In this document: positions 29,048-40,031 of the stretch, piece by piece
How positions within the stretch are numbered: position 1 is the first letter of the stretch
How the letters are laid out: each line of letters begins with the position of its first letter
Assembly: GCF_004526345.1 (NCBI RefSeq)
Contig: NZ_CP038213.1
Location: 2,604,001-2,668,000 of the forward strand
Reading direction: 5' to 3'
From: Ornithinimicrobium flavum
Lineage (GTDB): Bacteria > Actinomycetota > Actinomycetes > Actinomycetales > Dermatophilaceae
DNA length: 64,000 nucleotides
Notes under the pieces: model-generated
Databases searched by the model: none
The model's input: the letters and a program-made list of their open reading frames with translations, nothing else
Told to the model about the DNA's origin: nothing
Made by a program: the position numbers and the translations under genes

Positions 29048-29092
29048 CCGTGCTCGCGGCCTAGCCCAGACGCAGGTAGGCCGCGAGCACGG
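29048..29092. repeat. 16-bp inverted repeat spanning the DUF3017 stop codon
   Basis: 29048-29063 pairs perfectly with 29077-29092 over a 13-base loop. The left arm holds the minus-strand TAG stop at 29061-29063. Probably part of the terminator region between mdh and the DUF3017 gene. Confidence 0.7.
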
Positions 29093-29369
29093 CGACCGCC
29101 ACCCCGAGACCCAGCATGGTGGCGGCGTCGAGCACCCGGCCCCGGACGGCCAGGCCGCCCGCCCGCTCCTCGGGTGCTACGAGGCGCACCACCGCCAGGA
29201 CGACCAGCGTCCCCCCCAGCGCGTAGCCGTAGTGGCGCAGACCCCCGGTCACGAGCAGCACGGCCGCCGCGACCATCCCCACCACCGCCAGCCACCAGAG
29301 CCCGAGCCGCTGACCCGGGCGACCGGCCGTGAGCTCCTCGTCCAGGCCGTGGCCCGGGTCCGGGCTCAC
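29061..29369 (-). CDS. DUF3017 family small membrane protein
   Basis: 102 residues from GTG 29369, overlapping the folD stop (GTGA). Three membrane spans ([53 protein letters not shown]). Actinobacterial DUF3017 proteins commonly sit next to folD, as here. Function unknown. Confidence 0.8.
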   Translation of the reverse strand: MSPDPGHGLDEELTAGRPGQRLGLWWLAVVGMVAAAVLLVTGGLRHYGYALGGTLVVLAVVRLVAPEERAGGLAVRGRVLDAATMLGLGVAVAVLAAYLRLG

Positions 29370-30229
29370 CCTCTCGCCGGTGCCATGCCGGCGGCGCGCT
29401 CCGCGGCCTCGACGACGTTCTGCAGCAGCATCGCCCGGGTCATCGGGCCGACCCCCCCGGGGTTCGGGGTGAGCCACCCGGCGACCTCCGCCACGTCCCG
29501 GTGCACGTCACCGGCGATCTTCCCGTCGCGTCGCGCCACGCCGACGTCGAGGACCGCGGCACCAGGACGGACCATGTCCGGCGTGATGATGTCCGGGACG
29601 CCCGCCGCGGCGACCACGACGTCGGCCGCCCTGGTGTGGGCGGCCAGGTCCCGGGTGCCGGTGTGGCACATCGTCACCGTGGCGTTCTCCGAGCGGCGGG
29701 TGAGGATGAGGCCCAGGGGGCGACCGACCGTCAGGCCCCGGCCCACGACGACCACCTCGGCGCCGTCCAGGGGGACGTCATACCGGCGCAGGAGCTCCAC
29801 GCACCCCACCGGGGTGCACGGCAGCGGCGCCGCCTCGTTCATCACCAGCGAGCCCAGGTTGAACGGGTGCAGCCCGTCGACGTCCTTGCGGGGATCGACG
29901 CGGGAGAGGATCGCGAACTCGTCCAGCCCCGTGGGCTGCTGGACCAGGAAGGCGGTGACCTGAGGGTCGGCGTTGAGCTCGTCGACGACCGCCAGGACCT
30001 CCTCCTGGCTGGTGCCGGCGGGGAGGTCCTTGCGGATCGAGGTGATGCCGATCTCCGCGCAGTCCTTGTGCTTGGCCCCGACGTACCAGCTGCTCGCGGG
30101 GTCCTCCCCCACGAGGACGGTCGCCAGCCCCGGCACCACCCCCCGCTCGGCCAGGACCGCCAGGCGCACCCGGAGCTCGTCCTTGATCGTCCGCAGAACC
30201 GCCCTGCCGTCCAGCACCGTCGCGCTCAT
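29366..30229 (-). CDS. folD: Bifunctional methylenetetrahydrofolate dehydrogenase / cyclohydrolase
   Basis: 287 residues from ATG 30229, supported by leaderless TAGACT seven bases upstream. Interconverts methylene-, methenyl- and formyl-tetrahydrofolate in the cytosol. Motifs: [23 protein letters not shown] (catalytic Tyr and Lys), [43 protein letters not shown] and [16 protein letters not shown]. Its product 10-formyl-THF is used by PurN and PurH encoded nearby. Confidence 0.96.
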   Translation of the reverse strand: MSATVLDGRAVLRTIKDELRVRLAVLAERGVVPGLATVLVGEDPASSWYVGAKHKDCAEIGITSIRKDLPAGTSQEEVLAVVDELNADPQVTAFLVQQPTGLDEFAILSRVDPRKDVDGLHPFNLGSLVMNEAAPLPCTPVGCVELLRRYDVPLDGAEVVVVGRGLTVGRPLGLILTRRSENATVTMCHTGTRDLAAHTRAADVVVAAAGVPDIITPDMVRPGAAVLDVGVARRDGKIAGDVHRDVAEVAGWLTPNPGGVGPMTRAMLLQNVVEAAERAAGMAPARG

Positions 30230-30236
30230 GCCGCCG

Positions 30237-30242
30237 AGTCTA
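30237..30242 (-). promoter_or_regulatory. Leaderless -10 hexamer for folD
   Basis: Minus-strand TAGACT, seven bases before ATG 30229. Confidence 0.55.
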
Positions 30243-30292
30243 GACGGCACGCTCGCGCCCGGAGCGGTACGGGCCGCGGCCTGTGTGGGGGG

Positions 30293-30838
30293 CTACTCCC
30301 AGACCGCCGCCTCCTCCCCCGGGTCCAGGGTCACGTCGACCTGCAGCTCCCGGGCGAGCTCCTCCAACGCCGACCTCAGGTGCATCAGGTCGGCGTCCTC
30401 GGGGGCGCGGAACACGGCCCTGGCCTCGAAGAGGCTCCCGCCGGCCTGCGGCGCCGGGACCACCCGGGTGTCGAGCCGTTCCACGGAGACCCCCTGCTGC
30501 GCCAGGACCCCGCTGACCTGCTGGACGATGCCCGGCTGGTCGTGGCCGACGAGGTCGAGGTGGAAGGTGGCGCCCTCCTCCGGACCACCCCCGCCGTCGA
30601 GGGTGCCGACCGCGCTGCGGACCGTCGTGTCGAGCCCCTCCAGGTCCCCCACGGCCCGGGCCAGGGCCTCGGCCCGGTCGCCGGGGACGTCGACCGTGAC
30701 GATCCCGGCGAAGGTGCCGGCCAGCTGGGCCAGCTGGCTGCGACCCCAGCTGCCGCCGTGCGCGGCGACGACGTCGGCGAGCGAGGAGACGAGGCCGGGG
30801 CGGTCCTCGCCGAGGACGGTGATCACGAGAGTGGCCAT
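30293..30838 (-). CDS. Tandem ACT-domain protein, glycine-cleavage regulator-like
   Basis: 181 residues. Two ACT domains: LVITVLGEDRPGLVSSLADVVAAHGGSW at the N-terminus and HLDLVGHDQPGIVQQVSGVLAQQGVSVERLDTRV at ~95-130. No catalytic or DNA-binding domain is attached. Stand-alone double-ACT proteins are often annotated as GcvR-type glycine cleavage regulators and may sense an amino acid. Its place next to folD and purH fits one-carbon metabolism, but that link is inference. Confidence 0.75.
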   Translation of the reverse strand: MATLVITVLGEDRPGLVSSLADVVAAHGGSWGRSQLAQLAGTFAGIVTVDVPGDRAEALARAVGDLEGLDTTVRSAVGTLDGGGGPEEGATFHLDLVGHDQPGIVQQVSGVLAQQGVSVERLDTRVVPAPQAGGSLFEARAVFRAPEDADLMHLRSALEELARELQVDVTLDPGEEAAVWE

Positions 30839-30843
30839 GCCTG

Positions 30844-30849
30844 ACCTTA
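30844..30849 (-). promoter_or_regulatory. Putative leaderless -10 for the ACT gene
   Basis: Minus-strand TAAGGT, five bases before ATG 30838, slightly short of the usual six to seven. Confidence 0.4.
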
Positions 30850-30899
30850 GCGAGCCAGGACCCTCGGTGGGGAGGGCACGGACCGACCGGGGGGTCCGG

Positions 30900-32483
30900 T
30901 CAGTGCGCGAAGTGGCGGGTGCCGGTGAAGTACAGCGTCGCGCCGGCCCGGGCCGCGGCCGCCACGACCTCCTCGTCCCGGACCGACCCGCCAGGGGCGA
31001 CGACGGCGCTGACGCCGGCGTCCAGGAGCACCTCCAGCCCGTCGGCGAAGGGGAAGAAGGCGTCCGAGGCCGCCACGGATCCCCTCGCCCGGTCCCCCGC
31101 CCGGTTGACCGCGAGGTGGCAGGAGTCCACCCGGTTGACCTGACCCATCCCGACCCCGACGGAGGCCCCGTCGCGGGCGAGCAGGATGGCGTTGGACCTG
31201 GTGGCCCGCACCGCGCGCCAGGCGAACTGCAGGTCGGCGAGGACGGCCGGGTCCGCGGCGTTCCCGGCCACCAGGCGCCACCGTGAGGCGTCGTCCCCAC
31301 CCCCGTCGACCTCGGCGTCGACCGTGTCGACCGACTGCATGAGCAGGCCGCCGGAGACGGGGCGGGTCTCGACCCCGCCGCGGGCGGGCGGGGCCACCCG
31401 GAGCAGCCGCAGGTTGCTCCTGCTCCGCAGGATCTCCAGCGCCTCGGGCTCGAAGTCGGGGGCGAGCACCACCTCGGTGAAGACCTCCTTGACCTGCTCT
31501 GCCATCTCGGCGGTCACGGGGCGGTTCGCCGCGATGATCCCCCCGAAGGCCGAAAGCGGGTCGCACGCATGGGCCTTGCGGTGCGCCTCGGCGATGTCCG
31601 CCCCGACCGCGATCCCGCACGGGTTGGCGTGCTTGATGACGGCCACCGTGGGCTGGTCGCCGTGGTCGTGGGCGGCCCGCAGCGCGGCGTCGGCGTCGAG
31701 GTAGTTGTTGTAGGACATCTCCTTGCCGCCGAGCTGCTCCGCCTGGGCCAGCCCGGGCGAGGTGGAGAACCCGTCGGTGTAGAGGGCGGCCCGCTGGTGC
31801 GGGTTCTCGCCGTAGCGCAGCACGGCCTTGCGGTCCCAGGTGGCCCCCACCCACGCGGGGAAGCCGGTGCCGTCGCTCGTGTCCGTCACGACGTTGCCCA
31901 TCCAGGAGGCGACGTGCACGTCGTAGGTGGCGGTACGCACGAACGCCTCCGCCGCCAGCTGCCGCCGCTCGTCGAGGGTGAATCCCCCGGCCCGGGCGGC
32001 GTCGAGGACCCGCGGGTAGGCGGTGGGGGTGGTCACCACGGCCACGCTGCGGTGGTTCTTGGCCGCCGCCCGGACCATGGACGGGCCGCCGATGTCGATC
32101 TGCTCCACGCACTCGTCCTGACCGGCGCCGGAGCGCACCGTGTTGGTGAAGGGATAGAGGTTGACCACGACCAGGTCGAACGCCTCGATCCCCAGATCCT
32201 CCAGCTGGGCCAGGTGCTCCGGTCTGGTCGTGTCGGCGAGGATGCCGGCGTGCACCCGCGGGTGGAGCGTCTTGACGCGGCCGTCCAGGCACTCCGGGAA
32301 GCCCGTGAGGTCCTCCACCCGGGTCACGGGGACGCCGGCGCCCTCGATCCGCCCGGCGGTGGACCCGGTGGAGACGATGCTCACGCCGGCCTCGTGCAGC
32401 CCCAGGGCCAGGTCCTCCAGACCGGTCTTGTCGTGCACGGAGACGAGGGCACGGCGCAGGGGACGGCGGTGGGTGTCGGTCAC
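30900..32483 (-). CDS. purH: Bifunctional AICAR formyltransferase / IMP cyclohydrolase
   Basis: 527 residues from GTG 32483 (AGGAG five bases upstream). Carries out the last two steps of IMP synthesis. The N-terminal cyclohydrolase domain ([49 protein letters not shown]) is followed by the AICAR formyltransferase domain ([39 protein letters not shown]). It follows purN, which makes the upstream FGAR intermediate. Confidence 0.96.
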   Translation of the reverse strand: MTDTHRRPLRRALVSVHDKTGLEDLALGLHEAGVSIVSTGSTAGRIEGAGVPVTRVEDLTGFPECLDGRVKTLHPRVHAGILADTTRPEHLAQLEDLGIEAFDLVVVNLYPFTNTVRSGAGQDECVEQIDIGGPSMVRAAAKNHRSVAVVTTPTAYPRVLDAARAGGFTLDERRQLAAEAFVRTATYDVHVASWMGNVVTDTSDGTGFPAWVGATWDRKAVLRYGENPHQRAALYTDGFSTSPGLAQAEQLGGKEMSYNNYLDADAALRAAHDHGDQPTVAVIKHANPCGIAVGADIAEAHRKAHACDPLSAFGGIIAANRPVTAEMAEQVKEVFTEVVLAPDFEPEALEILRSRSNLRLLRVAPPARGGVETRPVSGGLLMQSVDTVDAEVDGGGDDASRWRLVAGNAADPAVLADLQFAWRAVRATRSNAILLARDGASVGVGMGQVNRVDSCHLAVNRAGDRARGSVAASDAFFPFADGLEVLLDAGVSAVVAPGGSVRDEEVVAAAARAGATLYFTGTRHFAH

Positions 32484-32584
32484 GGGGGCTCCTGAGGTCG
32501 CAGCGTGGGGCGGGCACCCAGGCGGGCGATGCCCACGATCCTCACTCCCCGGTGGTGTCCCACCCGCGCCAGTCGTGTGCCACC

Positions 32585-32590
32585 AGTCTA
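32585..32590 (-). promoter_or_regulatory. Putative -10 for purH, overlapping the purN stop
   Basis: Minus-strand TAGACT whose first three bases are the purN TAG stop. It would give a ~95-base leader before GTG 32483. No riboswitch fold was recognised in that leader. Confidence 0.4.
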
Positions 32591-33220
32591 GTGCGCGACG
32601 TGCCCGCCGTGCCGACCCCCCGGTCGGTCCTGCGCAGGCCTCCCGACCAGGCGGGGCAGGTGCTCGACGAGCATCTCGCGCTCGGCCACCTTGATCCGCT
32701 CGTGCAGGCTCTCCTCCGTGTCGCCGTCGTGCACCGCCACGGTGCGCTGCGCGAGGACCGGGCCGGTGTCCACCCCGGCGTCGACCTGGTGCAGGGTGCA
32801 CCCCGTCACCTCGACCCCGGCGGCCAGGGCGTCCCGGACCGCGTGCGCCCCGGGGAAGCTGGGCAGGAGGGCGGGGTGGGTGTTGACGATCCGGAAGCGC
32901 TCGAGCACGGGCTCGCCCAGGATCTTCAGGAACCCCGCGGACAGCACCAGGTCGGGCGCGTATGACGCAATGGCCGTGGCGAGCTCCCGGTCCCAGGCGG
33001 TGCGGTCCGGGTGGTCGCCGAGGCGCACCACGAACGTGGGTATGCCGAACCGCCGCGCCCGGACGAGTCCCTCGATGCCCTCCCGGTCCGCCCCGACGGC
33101 GACCACCTGCAGCCCGTAGTCGTCGTCCTGGCAGGCGTCCAGGAGGGCCTGCAGCAGGGTCCCGCTGCCGGAGACGAGCACGACGACCCGCGCAGGGGCC
33201 GGCGTGTCAGTGGTACTCAC
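32588..33220 (-). CDS. purN: Phosphoribosylglycinamide formyltransferase
   Basis: 210 residues from GTG 33220, seven bases after a leaderless TAGACT box. Transfers formyl from 10-formyl-THF to GAR. Motifs: [32 protein letters not shown] (here [13 protein letters not shown]), the active-site Asn-His-Asp pattern [16 protein letters not shown], and [15 protein letters not shown]. Complete; upstream of purH. Confidence 0.95.
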   Translation of the reverse strand: MSTTDTPAPARVVVLVSGSGTLLQALLDACQDDDYGLQVVAVGADREGIEGLVRARRFGIPTFVVRLGDHPDRTAWDRELATAIASYAPDLVLSAGFLKILGEPVLERFRIVNTHPALLPSFPGAHAVRDALAAGVEVTGCTLHQVDAGVDTGPVLAQRTVAVHDGDTEESLHERIKVAEREMLVEHLPRLVGRPAQDRPGGRHGGHVAH

Positions 33221-33227
33221 GGTGCGC

Positions 33228-33233
33228 AGTCTA
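33228..33233 (-). promoter_or_regulatory. Leaderless -10 hexamer for purN
   Basis: Minus-strand TAGACT, seven bases before GTG 33220. Confidence 0.55.
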
Positions 33234-33260
33234 GGGGCCGCGCCCGGCAGCCCGCGGGGG

Positions 33261-33380
33261 CAACCACGCGGGGCGGTCGGTGGGCCTCAGGGCAACCACG
33301 CGGGGCGGTCGGTGGGCCTCAGGGCAACCACGCGGGGCGGTCGGTGGGCCTCAGGGCGGCCAGACGGGGCGGCCGGTGGG
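33261..33380. repeat. Three 32-bp tandem repeats plus a decayed fourth
   Basis: Identical units at 33261-33292, 33293-33324 and 33325-33356, each beginning CAACCACGCGGGGCGG, are followed by a diverged copy from 33357. They lie between the stop of the polytopic membrane protein gene and the purN promoter, in a 192-base gap with no gene. Confidence 0.9.
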
Positions 33381-33412
33381 GTGGTGTGGAGGGTTGGGGG
33401 GGTGGGGGGTGG

Positions 33413-34698
33413 TCAGAGGCGGCGGGCCCGCAGGTGGAGCACGCTCACGACGAGCAGTCCCCCGGCGGCGAGCTCCGCGAGCAGCAGGCCGGCGACGTTC
33501 CACGGCTCGACACCCACCGTGCCGAGGAGGCCGGGGGTGAGGCCCCCGGTCGACAGCCACGCCAGGACGAGCACCGTGGCGGACACCGCCGCGCACGAGG
33601 CCAGGGTGATCTGGACCTTGGTCCACCACGAGCTCAGGCGTGAGGCCGATCCGGCGCACCGGTAGCCGATCCACCCTCCGGCCACGAGCGGCACCAGGGC
33701 CATGGCCCACAGGCCCGGCGGCAGCGCACCGGGCTCGGGGAGCGCACCCAGGACGGGCAGGAGGGGAAGGTCGCCGGGGGTCGTGGCGACCCAGTCGACG
33801 TGGACCGTGCCCACGGTGACGCCCGCCCCGGACAGCCAGCCGAGCGCCCACACCATGAGGTTGGGCAGCGCCGCCAGCTGGGCCAGCGTCAGGGTGAGGG
33901 TCCCGACCAGGCCGGCGTCCAGGGCGTCGTAGAGCGTCAGGATCCGCTCCCCGCGGACCAGCAGCAGACCCAGGACGAGCAGGAAGCAGACGGCCGCCAG
34001 CGCGACGAGAGCCTCGACCGCCGGAGCCAGGGCACGCCGCAGCAGCACGGGGATGCGGTCGCGCACCCAGCTGAGCGCCACGTCGACGCTCGGGTGCTGC
34101 TCGCGCCGGTGCTCGGACCACCAGACCACCGCCACGGCGGCCACGGGAACGAGCAGCGCGCCGGGCACGAGGCTGGGCAGGACGACCTGCGCGATGCCGA
34201 GGCCGGCGACATAGCTCACCGCCAGGCCGGTCGCGAGGTAGGCCAGGGCGAAGGCCGTCACGTCGGACCCGCCCAGGGCGTGCCAGGCGGGGCGCCAGCT
34301 GGTGACGGTGGCGCCGCGGGCGAGCAGATGGGGGCGGGCCAGGACGATCTGACGCACGGCGTACCAGCACAGGGCGAAGGGGATCGCCGTCAGCAGCAGG
34401 GGGGCCAGCACGACCGAGGCGGCCGGGGTGTCGACCTGGGCGCGGTGAGCCAGCGCCCACAGGTCGACGGAGACGCCGAGGGTCTGCCACAGGCCGGCCG
34501 AGCTGCGCTCGTCGGCCACCCAGGCCAGCAGCGTCGGCACGGCAACGGCGACCACCCCCAGCAGCACGCACAGCGCGCCGGCCAGACCGGCCCCCAGGAC
34601 CTCGGCGACCCGACGCGGGGACAGAGCGGGGGCCCGCCGCGGCGGCGGCTCCTCGCTGAGGGGATCTCGGCACGGTCCAGGACGGTCATCGCGCTCAT
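33413..34698 (-). CDS. Polytopic membrane protein, DUF6350-like (frameshifted near its start)
   Basis: About 428 residues with ten or so membrane spans (RRVAEVLGAGLAGALCVLLGVVAVAVPTLLAW onward) and no known catalytic motif. The likely N-terminus MSAMTVLDRAEIP (ATG 34698) is in a different frame from LSEEPPPRRAPALSPRR; adding one base in the G run 34660-34663 joins them. The alternative GTG 34756 gives an N-terminus with poor third-position GC, so it was rejected. Between purN and sucD, as DUF6350 genes often are in actinobacteria. Function unknown. Confidence 0.7.
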
Positions 34699-34742
34699 CG
34701 TCACCGACCGGGCAGGGGCAGCGTGGGAGGCGCGCCGACGAC

Positions 34743-34778
34743 GGACGGGCGGCCACCCCCGAGGGGTGCCGCCCGTCC
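34743..34778 (-). terminator. Hairpin after sucD
   Basis: 34743-34759 pairs with 34763-34778 (16 bp, one bulged base, short loop), directly after the sucD stop on the minus strand. Confidence 0.7.
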
Positions 34779-34790
34779 GCTCCGGCCCGC

Positions 34791-35681
34791 TCAGCCGAGG
34801 TTCGCGACGATCTCCCGCATCAGGGTGGCCGTCTCCGACGGGGTCTTGCCGACCTTGACCCCGGCGGCCTCGAGGGCCTCCTTCTTGGCCTGGGCGGTCC
34901 CGGAGGAGCCGGAGACGATGGCACCGGCGTGGCCCATCGTCTTGCCCTCCGGCGCGGTGAAGCCCGCGACGTACCCCACGACCGGCTTGGTCACGTTGGC
35001 CTTGATGTACTCGGCCGCCCGCTCCTCGGCGTCGCCGCCGATCTCGCCGATCATGACGATGGCGTCGGTCTCCGGGTCGTCCTGGAAGGCCTGGAGGCAG
35101 TCGATGTGGGTGGTCCCGATGATCGGGTCCCCGCCGATGCCGACCGCGGTGGAGAAGCCGATGTCCCGCAGCTCGTACATCATCTGGTAGGTCAGCGTGC
35201 CCGACTTGGACACCAGGCCGATCCGGCCCGGACCGGCGATGTCCGCCGGGATGATGCCCGCGTTGGACTTCCCGGGGCTGATCAGGCCGGGGCAGTTCGG
35301 GCCGACGATCCGGGTCGTGCCCTTGTCCCGGGCGTAGGCCCAGAACTCAGCCGTGTCGCGCACGGCGATGCCCTCGGTGATGACCACGAGCAGCGGCATG
35401 GCGGCGTCGACGGCCTCGATGACCGCGTCCTTCGCGAACTTCGGCGGGACGAAGACGACCGACACGTTCGCGCCGGTGGCCTCCATCGCCTCGGCCACGG
35501 AGCCGAAGACCGGGACGGTCGTGCCGCCCTCGAAGCCGACCTCGGTGCCGGCCTTGCGGGGGTTGACCCCGCCGACCACCTGGGTGCCGGAGCTGAGCAT
35601 CCGCTGGGTGTGCTTCATACCCTCGGAGCCGGTCATGCCCTGGACGATGACCTTGGAGCTGTCGTCGAGAAAGATTGCCAT
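34791..35681 (-). CDS. sucD: Succinyl-CoA synthetase alpha subunit
   Basis: 296 residues. With SucC converts succinyl-CoA to succinate with nucleotide triphosphate formation. CoA-binding N-terminus [19 protein letters not shown]; CoA site [17 protein letters not shown]; phosphohistidine motif [18 protein letters not shown]. Complete. Lies 38 bases after sucC in the same operon. Confidence 0.97.
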   Translation of the reverse strand: MAIFLDDSSKVIVQGMTGSEGMKHTQRMLSSGTQVVGGVNPRKAGTEVGFEGGTTVPVFGSVAEAMEATGANVSVVFVPPKFAKDAVIEAVDAAMPLLVVITEGIAVRDTAEFWAYARDKGTTRIVGPNCPGLISPGKSNAGIIPADIAGPGRIGLVSKSGTLTYQMMYELRDIGFSTAVGIGGDPIIGTTHIDCLQAFQDDPETDAIVMIGEIGGDAEERAAEYIKANVTKPVVGYVAGFTAPEGKTMGHAGAIVSGSSGTAQAKKEALEAAGVKVGKTPSETATLMREIVANLG

Positions 35682-35719
35682 AGGAGTCAGTGGTCCTTCG
35701 TTGTCGGTCTCGTCGGGGC

Positions 35720-36900
35720 TTACTTGGCGGCCAGCTCGGCGGCCTTGCGGGCGGCGCCGTCCATCGTGTCCTCGATGCTCACGAGGGGGTGGGCGGCCTC
35801 GGCGAGGATGCGGCGCCCCTCCTCCACGTTGTTGCCGTCGAGCCGGACCACGAGCGGCTTGGTCTCCTCGTCACCCAGGATCTCCAGCGCCTTGACGATG
35901 CCGTTGGCGACCGCGTCGCAGGCGGTGATGCCGCCGAAGACGTTGACGAACACCGATTTCACCTGCTCGTCGCCGAGGATGACGTGCAGGCCGTTGGCCA
36001 TGACCTCGGCCGAGGCGCCGCCGCCGATGTCGAGGAAGTTCGCGGGCCTGGCGACCCCACCGGTGAACTCCTCCCCTGCGTAGGCCACGACGTCCAGGGT
36101 GGACATGACCAGCCCCGCCCCGTTGCCGATGATGCCGACGTTGCCGTCGAGCTTGACGTAGTTGAGGTCCAGCTCCTTGGCCTGCGCCTCGAGCGGGTCG
36201 GTGGAGGCCTTGTCCTCCAGCTCGGCGTGGTGCGGCTGGCGGAAGTCGGCGTTGGCGTCGAGGGTCACCTTGCCGTCGAGGGCGACGATGTCACCGTCCT
36301 CGGTCCTCACCAGGGGGTTGACCTCCACCAGCGTGGCGTCCTCGTCGCGGTAGACCGCCCACAGCTTCTGCAGGACGGGGACGATCTTCTCCCCGGTCCC
36401 GGCGTCGAAGCCGGCCTGCTCGACGATCTCGCGGGCCTTGGCCTCGTCGATCCCGGTGTTGGCGTCCACCTCGACCCGGGCCAGCGCCTCGGGGCGCTCG
36501 ACCGCCAGCTGCTCGATCTCCATACCGCCCTCCTTGGAGCACATGGCGAGCAGCGAGCGGTTGGCGCGGTCCAGCAGCACGGAGAAGTAGTACTCCTCCG
36601 CGATCCTGGCGCCCTGCGCGATCATCACGCGGTGGACGGTGTGGCCCTTGATGTCCATGCCGAGGATCGCGGCGGCGTGCTGCTCGGCCTCCTCGGCGGA
36701 CTTCGCCACCTTGACACCGCCCGCCTTGCCTCGTCCACCGGTCTTGACCTGGGCCTTGACCACGGTGACGCCACCGGACTCCGCGCCACCCGCTCGGCGG
36801 CCGCGCGCGCCTCCTCCGGGGTGTCCGCGGTGGCGCCGGCCAGCACGGGGACGCCGTGCTTCTCGAACATGTCACGTGCCTGGTACTCGAACAGATCCAC
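35720..36900 (-). CDS. sucC: Succinyl-CoA synthetase beta subunit (frameshifted near 36786)
   Basis: About 393 residues. GTG 36900 begins [38 protein letters not shown], then the frame breaks. Adding one base at the CC of 36786-36787 gives [28 protein letters not shown], the normal ATP-grasp continuation. The rest is intact ([56 protein letters not shown]). The TCA enzyme is probably functional and the break an error. Confidence 0.92.
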
Positions 36901-36953
36901 GAGTCGCTTCGCCTTCGCTCTCTGGGTAGGGGGACGGTGGGCTGGAACGGAAC

Positions 36954-36979
36954 GGGTCCGGCGCCCCGGCGCCGGACCC
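36954..36979 (-). terminator. GC-rich hairpin between the B12 subunit gene and sucC
   Basis: 12-base arms GGGTCCGGCGCC / GGCGCCGGACCC (36954-36965 and 36968-36979), perfect with a two-base centre. It would separate mutase B12-subunit transcription from sucCD. Confidence 0.7.
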
Positions 36980-36984
36980 GAGGA

Positions 36985-37386
36985 TCAGTGGGCGGCCAGG
37001 TGCTCCCGCACCCACCGGGTGATCTCGGAGGTGGTCGTGCCCGGGGTGAAGACCTCGGCGACGCCCATCTCCTTCAGGAGGGGGATGTCGTCCTGGGGGA
37101 TGATGCCCCCGCCGAAGACGACCACGTCGGACGCGTCCCTCTCGGCCAGCAGGTCCACGACCCGCCGGAAGAGGGTCAGGTGCGCCCCCGAGAGGACCGA
37201 CATCCCGATCGCGTCGGCGTCCTCCGCCACCGCCGCCTCGACGATCTGCTCCGGGGTCTGGTGCAGCCCGGTGTAGATCACCTCGACGCCGGCGTCCCGC
37301 AGGGCCCGGGCCACGACCTTGGCTCCGCGGTCGTGCCCGTCCAGACCTGGCTTGGCCACGACCACGCGCAGCGGGGATGAGGTCAT
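36985..37386 (-). CDS. Methylmalonyl-CoA mutase, B12-binding (small) subunit
   Basis: 133 residues consisting only of a cobalamin-binding domain: [22 protein letters not shown] (the DxHxxG cobalt-ligand motif), [27 protein letters not shown] and [11 protein letters not shown]. It matches the small subunit of split acyl-CoA mutases. The catalytic subunit is at 21655-23238, 14 kb away. Next to sucCD, whose substrate succinyl-CoA is the mutase product. Leaderless TATCCT seven bases upstream. Confidence 0.92.
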   Translation of the reverse strand: MTSSPLRVVVAKPGLDGHDRGAKVVARALRDAGVEVIYTGLHQTPEQIVEAAVAEDADAIGMSVLSGAHLTLFRRVVDLLAERDASDVVVFGGGIIPQDDIPLLKEMGVAEVFTPGTTTSEITRWVREHLAAH

Positions 37387-37393
37387 GGCGCGC

Positions 37394-37399
37394 AGGATA
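37394..37399 (-). promoter_or_regulatory. Leaderless -10 hexamer for the B12 subunit gene
   Basis: Minus-strand TATCCT, seven bases before ATG 37386. Confidence 0.5.
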
Positions 37400-37448
37400 T
37401 CGCAGGCCCCACCGCCGCACCGAGGCAGGCTGGCGGTCGCGGACGCGC

Positions 37449-39971
37449 CTAAAGCCGCACCAGCGGGGCCACCCGGACCAGAAGCCTCTTGACCCCGGCC
37501 TCACCGAAGTCCACGTGCGCCATCGTGTGCCTGCCGGTCCCCTCGACCCGGACGACGGTCCCCAGCCCGAAGGAGTCGTGGCTGACCCGGTCGCCCGGGG
37601 ACAGGGCCTCCAGGTCGGCCGTCTCGGCGTCCGTGCGCTCGCGCCGTGCCGCGCTGCCGCGCGGGTCGAGGCGGACGACGGGTGCACGGCCGGGACCCGT
37701 CGACCCCCACCCCCGGCCCGGACCGGACGATCCCTGGCCCCAGGTGCCGAGCCCCATACCCTCGGCCGCCGACCGGCGACCCGTCATGCTCATGCGGTCG
37801 GCGTCCGTGCGCTCCCACGTGACCAGGTCGTCGGGGATCTCGTCCAGGAACCGGCTGGGCGGGAACCACTGGGGCGCCCCGAAGGAGGCCCGGCTGCCGG
37901 CCCGGGAGAGGTGCAGGCGCTCCCTGGCCCGGGTGATGCCGACGTAGGCCAGCCGTCGCTCCTCCTCCAGCTCCCGGGGGTCGTCCAGGCTCCGCTGGTG
38001 CGGGAACGTGCCGTCCTCCAGCCCGGTGAGGAAGACGACGGGGAATTCCAGCCCCTTGGCGGTGTGCAGGGTCATCAGGGTCACCACGCCACCGCCCCCC
38101 TCCTCCTGGGGGATCTCGTCGGCGTCGGCCACGAGCGAGACCTGCTCGAGGAAGTCCACCAGCCCACCCTCGGGGTAGTTGTCGTCGAACTCGCGCGCCA
38201 CGGTGATCAGCTCGGTGAGGTTCTCCACCCGGGTCTCGTCCTGGGGGTCGGTGCTCGCCCGGAGCTCGGCGAGGTAGCCGGTGCGCTCCAGGACGGCCTC
38301 GAGCAGGCCCCCGATCCCGCTGGAGCCGTCGGCCGCGAGATCGCCCAGCTCCTCCAGCAGGGTGGTGAAGCCCCTGATCGCGGCCACCGAACGGCTGGCG
38401 ATCCCCGGCGCGTCCTCGGCCCGGCCCAGCGCCGCGACGAAGGGGATGCGCTCTCGCTCGGACAGGGCACCCACCGCGGAGACCGCCCGGTCGCCGATCC
38501 CCCGTTTGGGCGTGTTGAGGATGCGCCGCAGGTTGACGTCGTCGGCGGGGTTCGCGAGGACCCGCAGGTAGGCGAGGGCGTCCTTGATCTCGCGCCGCTC
38601 GTAGAAGCGGGTGCCCCCGACCACCTTGTAGGGCAGCCCGGTGCGGACGAGCACCTCCTCCAGCGCGCGCGACTGGGCGTTGGTGCGGTAGAACACCGCC
38701 ACGTCCCCGGGCCGCACACCGTGCCGGTCGCCCAGCTCGTCGATGGTGCGCGCCACGAAGGAGGCCTCGTCGTGCTCGCTGTCGGCGACGTAGCCGACGA
38801 TCCCCACCCCCGCGTCCGCCTCGGTCCACAGCCGCTTGTCCCGACGGCCGGGGTTGCGGGCGATCACGGCGTTGGCGGCCGTCAGGATCGTCGACGTCGA
38901 GCGGTAGTTCTGCTCCAGCAGGATGGTCCGGGCGTCGGGGTAGTCCTGCTCGAACTCGACGATGTTGCGGATCGTCGCCCCCCGGAAGGCGTAGATCGAC
39001 TGGTCGGCATCACCGACGACGCACAGCTCCGCGGGGGGCAGGACCCGGTCCTGGCCGTCCACGACGTCCCCGGCCACGCCGACCAGCTCCTTCACCAGCA
39101 CGTACTGGGCGTGGTTGGTGTCCTGGTACTCGTCCACCATGACGTGCCGGAAGCGGCGCCGGTAGTGCTCGCGCACCGCGGGGAAGGCCTGCAGCAGGTG
39201 GACGGTCGTGGTGATGATGTCGTCGAAGTCCAGGGCGTTGGCGGCGCGCAGCCGCCGCTGGTACAGCGTGTAGGCCTCCGCCACCTTCTGCTCGTAGGTG
39301 TTGCCACCCACGGCGGCGGCGAAGGCCTCCTCGTCCACCAGCTCGTTCTTCGCCGAGGAGATCTTGGCCAGGAAGGCCCGCGCCGGGTAGCGCTTGGGGT
39401 CCAGGTCGAGGTCGCGGACCACCATCCCCATCAGCCGCTGGCTGTCGGCCGCGTCGTAGATCGAGAAGGAGGACTTCAGCCCGGCCGTGGCCGCCTCCCG
39501 CCGCAGGATCCGCACGCAGGCCGAGTGGAACGTCGAGACCCACATCACCCGCGCACGAGGCCCGACCAGGGAGGTCACGCGCTCGCGCATCTCGGCCGCC
39601 GCCTTGTTGGTGAAGGTGATCGCCAGGATCTGCCCCGGGTGCACGTGCCTCTTCGCCAGCAGGTAGGCGATGCGGGAGGTGAGCACCCGGGTCTTGCCGC
39701 AGCCCGCACCGGCCACGATGAGCAACGGGCTGCCCTCGTGCGTCACCGCCTCGCGCTGCGGTCCGTTGAGCCCTGCGAGCAGCTGCTCGACCGAGGGCCC
39801 CCGGTCCCCCGGGTCCTCGACGCGCCGGCCGGACCCGCCCGGCTCCACCGCCCACGCGGGCACGCCGCGGTCGTCGACGGCACCGGCCTCGGAGGCGTGG
39901 CCGCTCGCGGCCGACGGGGTCATGGAGGGGACCGGCTGGTCGAAGGGCAGGTGGTCGAACAGTCCGCTCAT
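37449..39971 (-). CDS. pcrA: UvrD/PcrA-family DNA helicase
   Basis: 840 residues from ATG 39971; TAGGAT lies seven bases upstream and overlaps an earlier ATG. ATP-dependent 3'-5' helicase in repair and replication restart. Motifs in order: [27 protein letters not shown] (Q motif, Walker A), [76 protein letters not shown] and [17 protein letters not shown]. The C-terminal Tudor-like tail ([18 protein letters not shown]) typical of PcrA is present. Confidence 0.96.
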   Translation of the reverse strand: MSGLFDHLPFDQPVPSMTPSAASGHASEAGAVDDRGVPAWAVEPGGSGRRVEDPGDRGPSVEQLLAGLNGPQREAVTHEGSPLLIVAGAGCGKTRVLTSRIAYLLAKRHVHPGQILAITFTNKAAAEMRERVTSLVGPRARVMWVSTFHSACVRILRREAATAGLKSSFSIYDAADSQRLMGMVVRDLDLDPKRYPARAFLAKISSAKNELVDEEAFAAAVGGNTYEQKVAEAYTLYQRRLRAANALDFDDIITTTVHLLQAFPAVREHYRRRFRHVMVDEYQDTNHAQYVLVKELVGVAGDVVDGQDRVLPPAELCVVGDADQSIYAFRGATIRNIVEFEQDYPDARTILLEQNYRSTSTILTAANAVIARNPGRRDKRLWTEADAGVGIVGYVADSEHDEASFVARTIDELGDRHGVRPGDVAVFYRTNAQSRALEEVLVRTGLPYKVVGGTRFYERREIKDALAYLRVLANPADDVNLRRILNTPKRGIGDRAVSAVGALSERERIPFVAALGRAEDAPGIASRSVAAIRGFTTLLEELGDLAADGSSGIGGLLEAVLERTGYLAELRASTDPQDETRVENLTELITVAREFDDNYPEGGLVDFLEQVSLVADADEIPQEEGGGGVVTLMTLHTAKGLEFPVVFLTGLEDGTFPHQRSLDDPRELEEERRLAYVGITRARERLHLSRAGSRASFGAPQWFPPSRFLDEIPDDLVTWERTDADRMSMTGRRSAAEGMGLGTWGQGSSGPGRGWGSTGPGRAPVVRLDPRGSAARRERTDAETADLEALSPGDRVSHDSFGLGTVVRVEGTGRHTMAHVDFGEAGVKRLLVRVAPLVRL

Positions 39972-39978
39972 CGGGTCC

Positions 39979-39984
39979 ATCCTA
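39979..39984 (-). promoter_or_regulatory. Leaderless -10 hexamer for the helicase gene
   Basis: Minus-strand TAGGAT, seven bases before ATG 39971. Confidence 0.55.
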
Positions 39985-40031
39985 GGTCGGCGCGCCGACC
40001 GGGCCGGTCCGTCGTGCACAGCGGGGCCACC

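Noticed and set aside
32484..32587. Purine riboswitch in the purH leader
   Set aside because: The leader is short and very GC-rich; no conserved purine-aptamer core was recognised.
34699..34756. Upstream GTG 34756 as start of the DUF6350-like gene
   Set aside because: The added codons have low third-position GC unlike the rest, while the other frame offers a well-composed start that joins through a single-base correction.
36985..37448. Cobalamin riboswitch near the B12 mutase subunit
   Set aside because: Only ~60 bases lie upstream of the gene and the promoter appears leaderless, leaving no room for a riboswitch.
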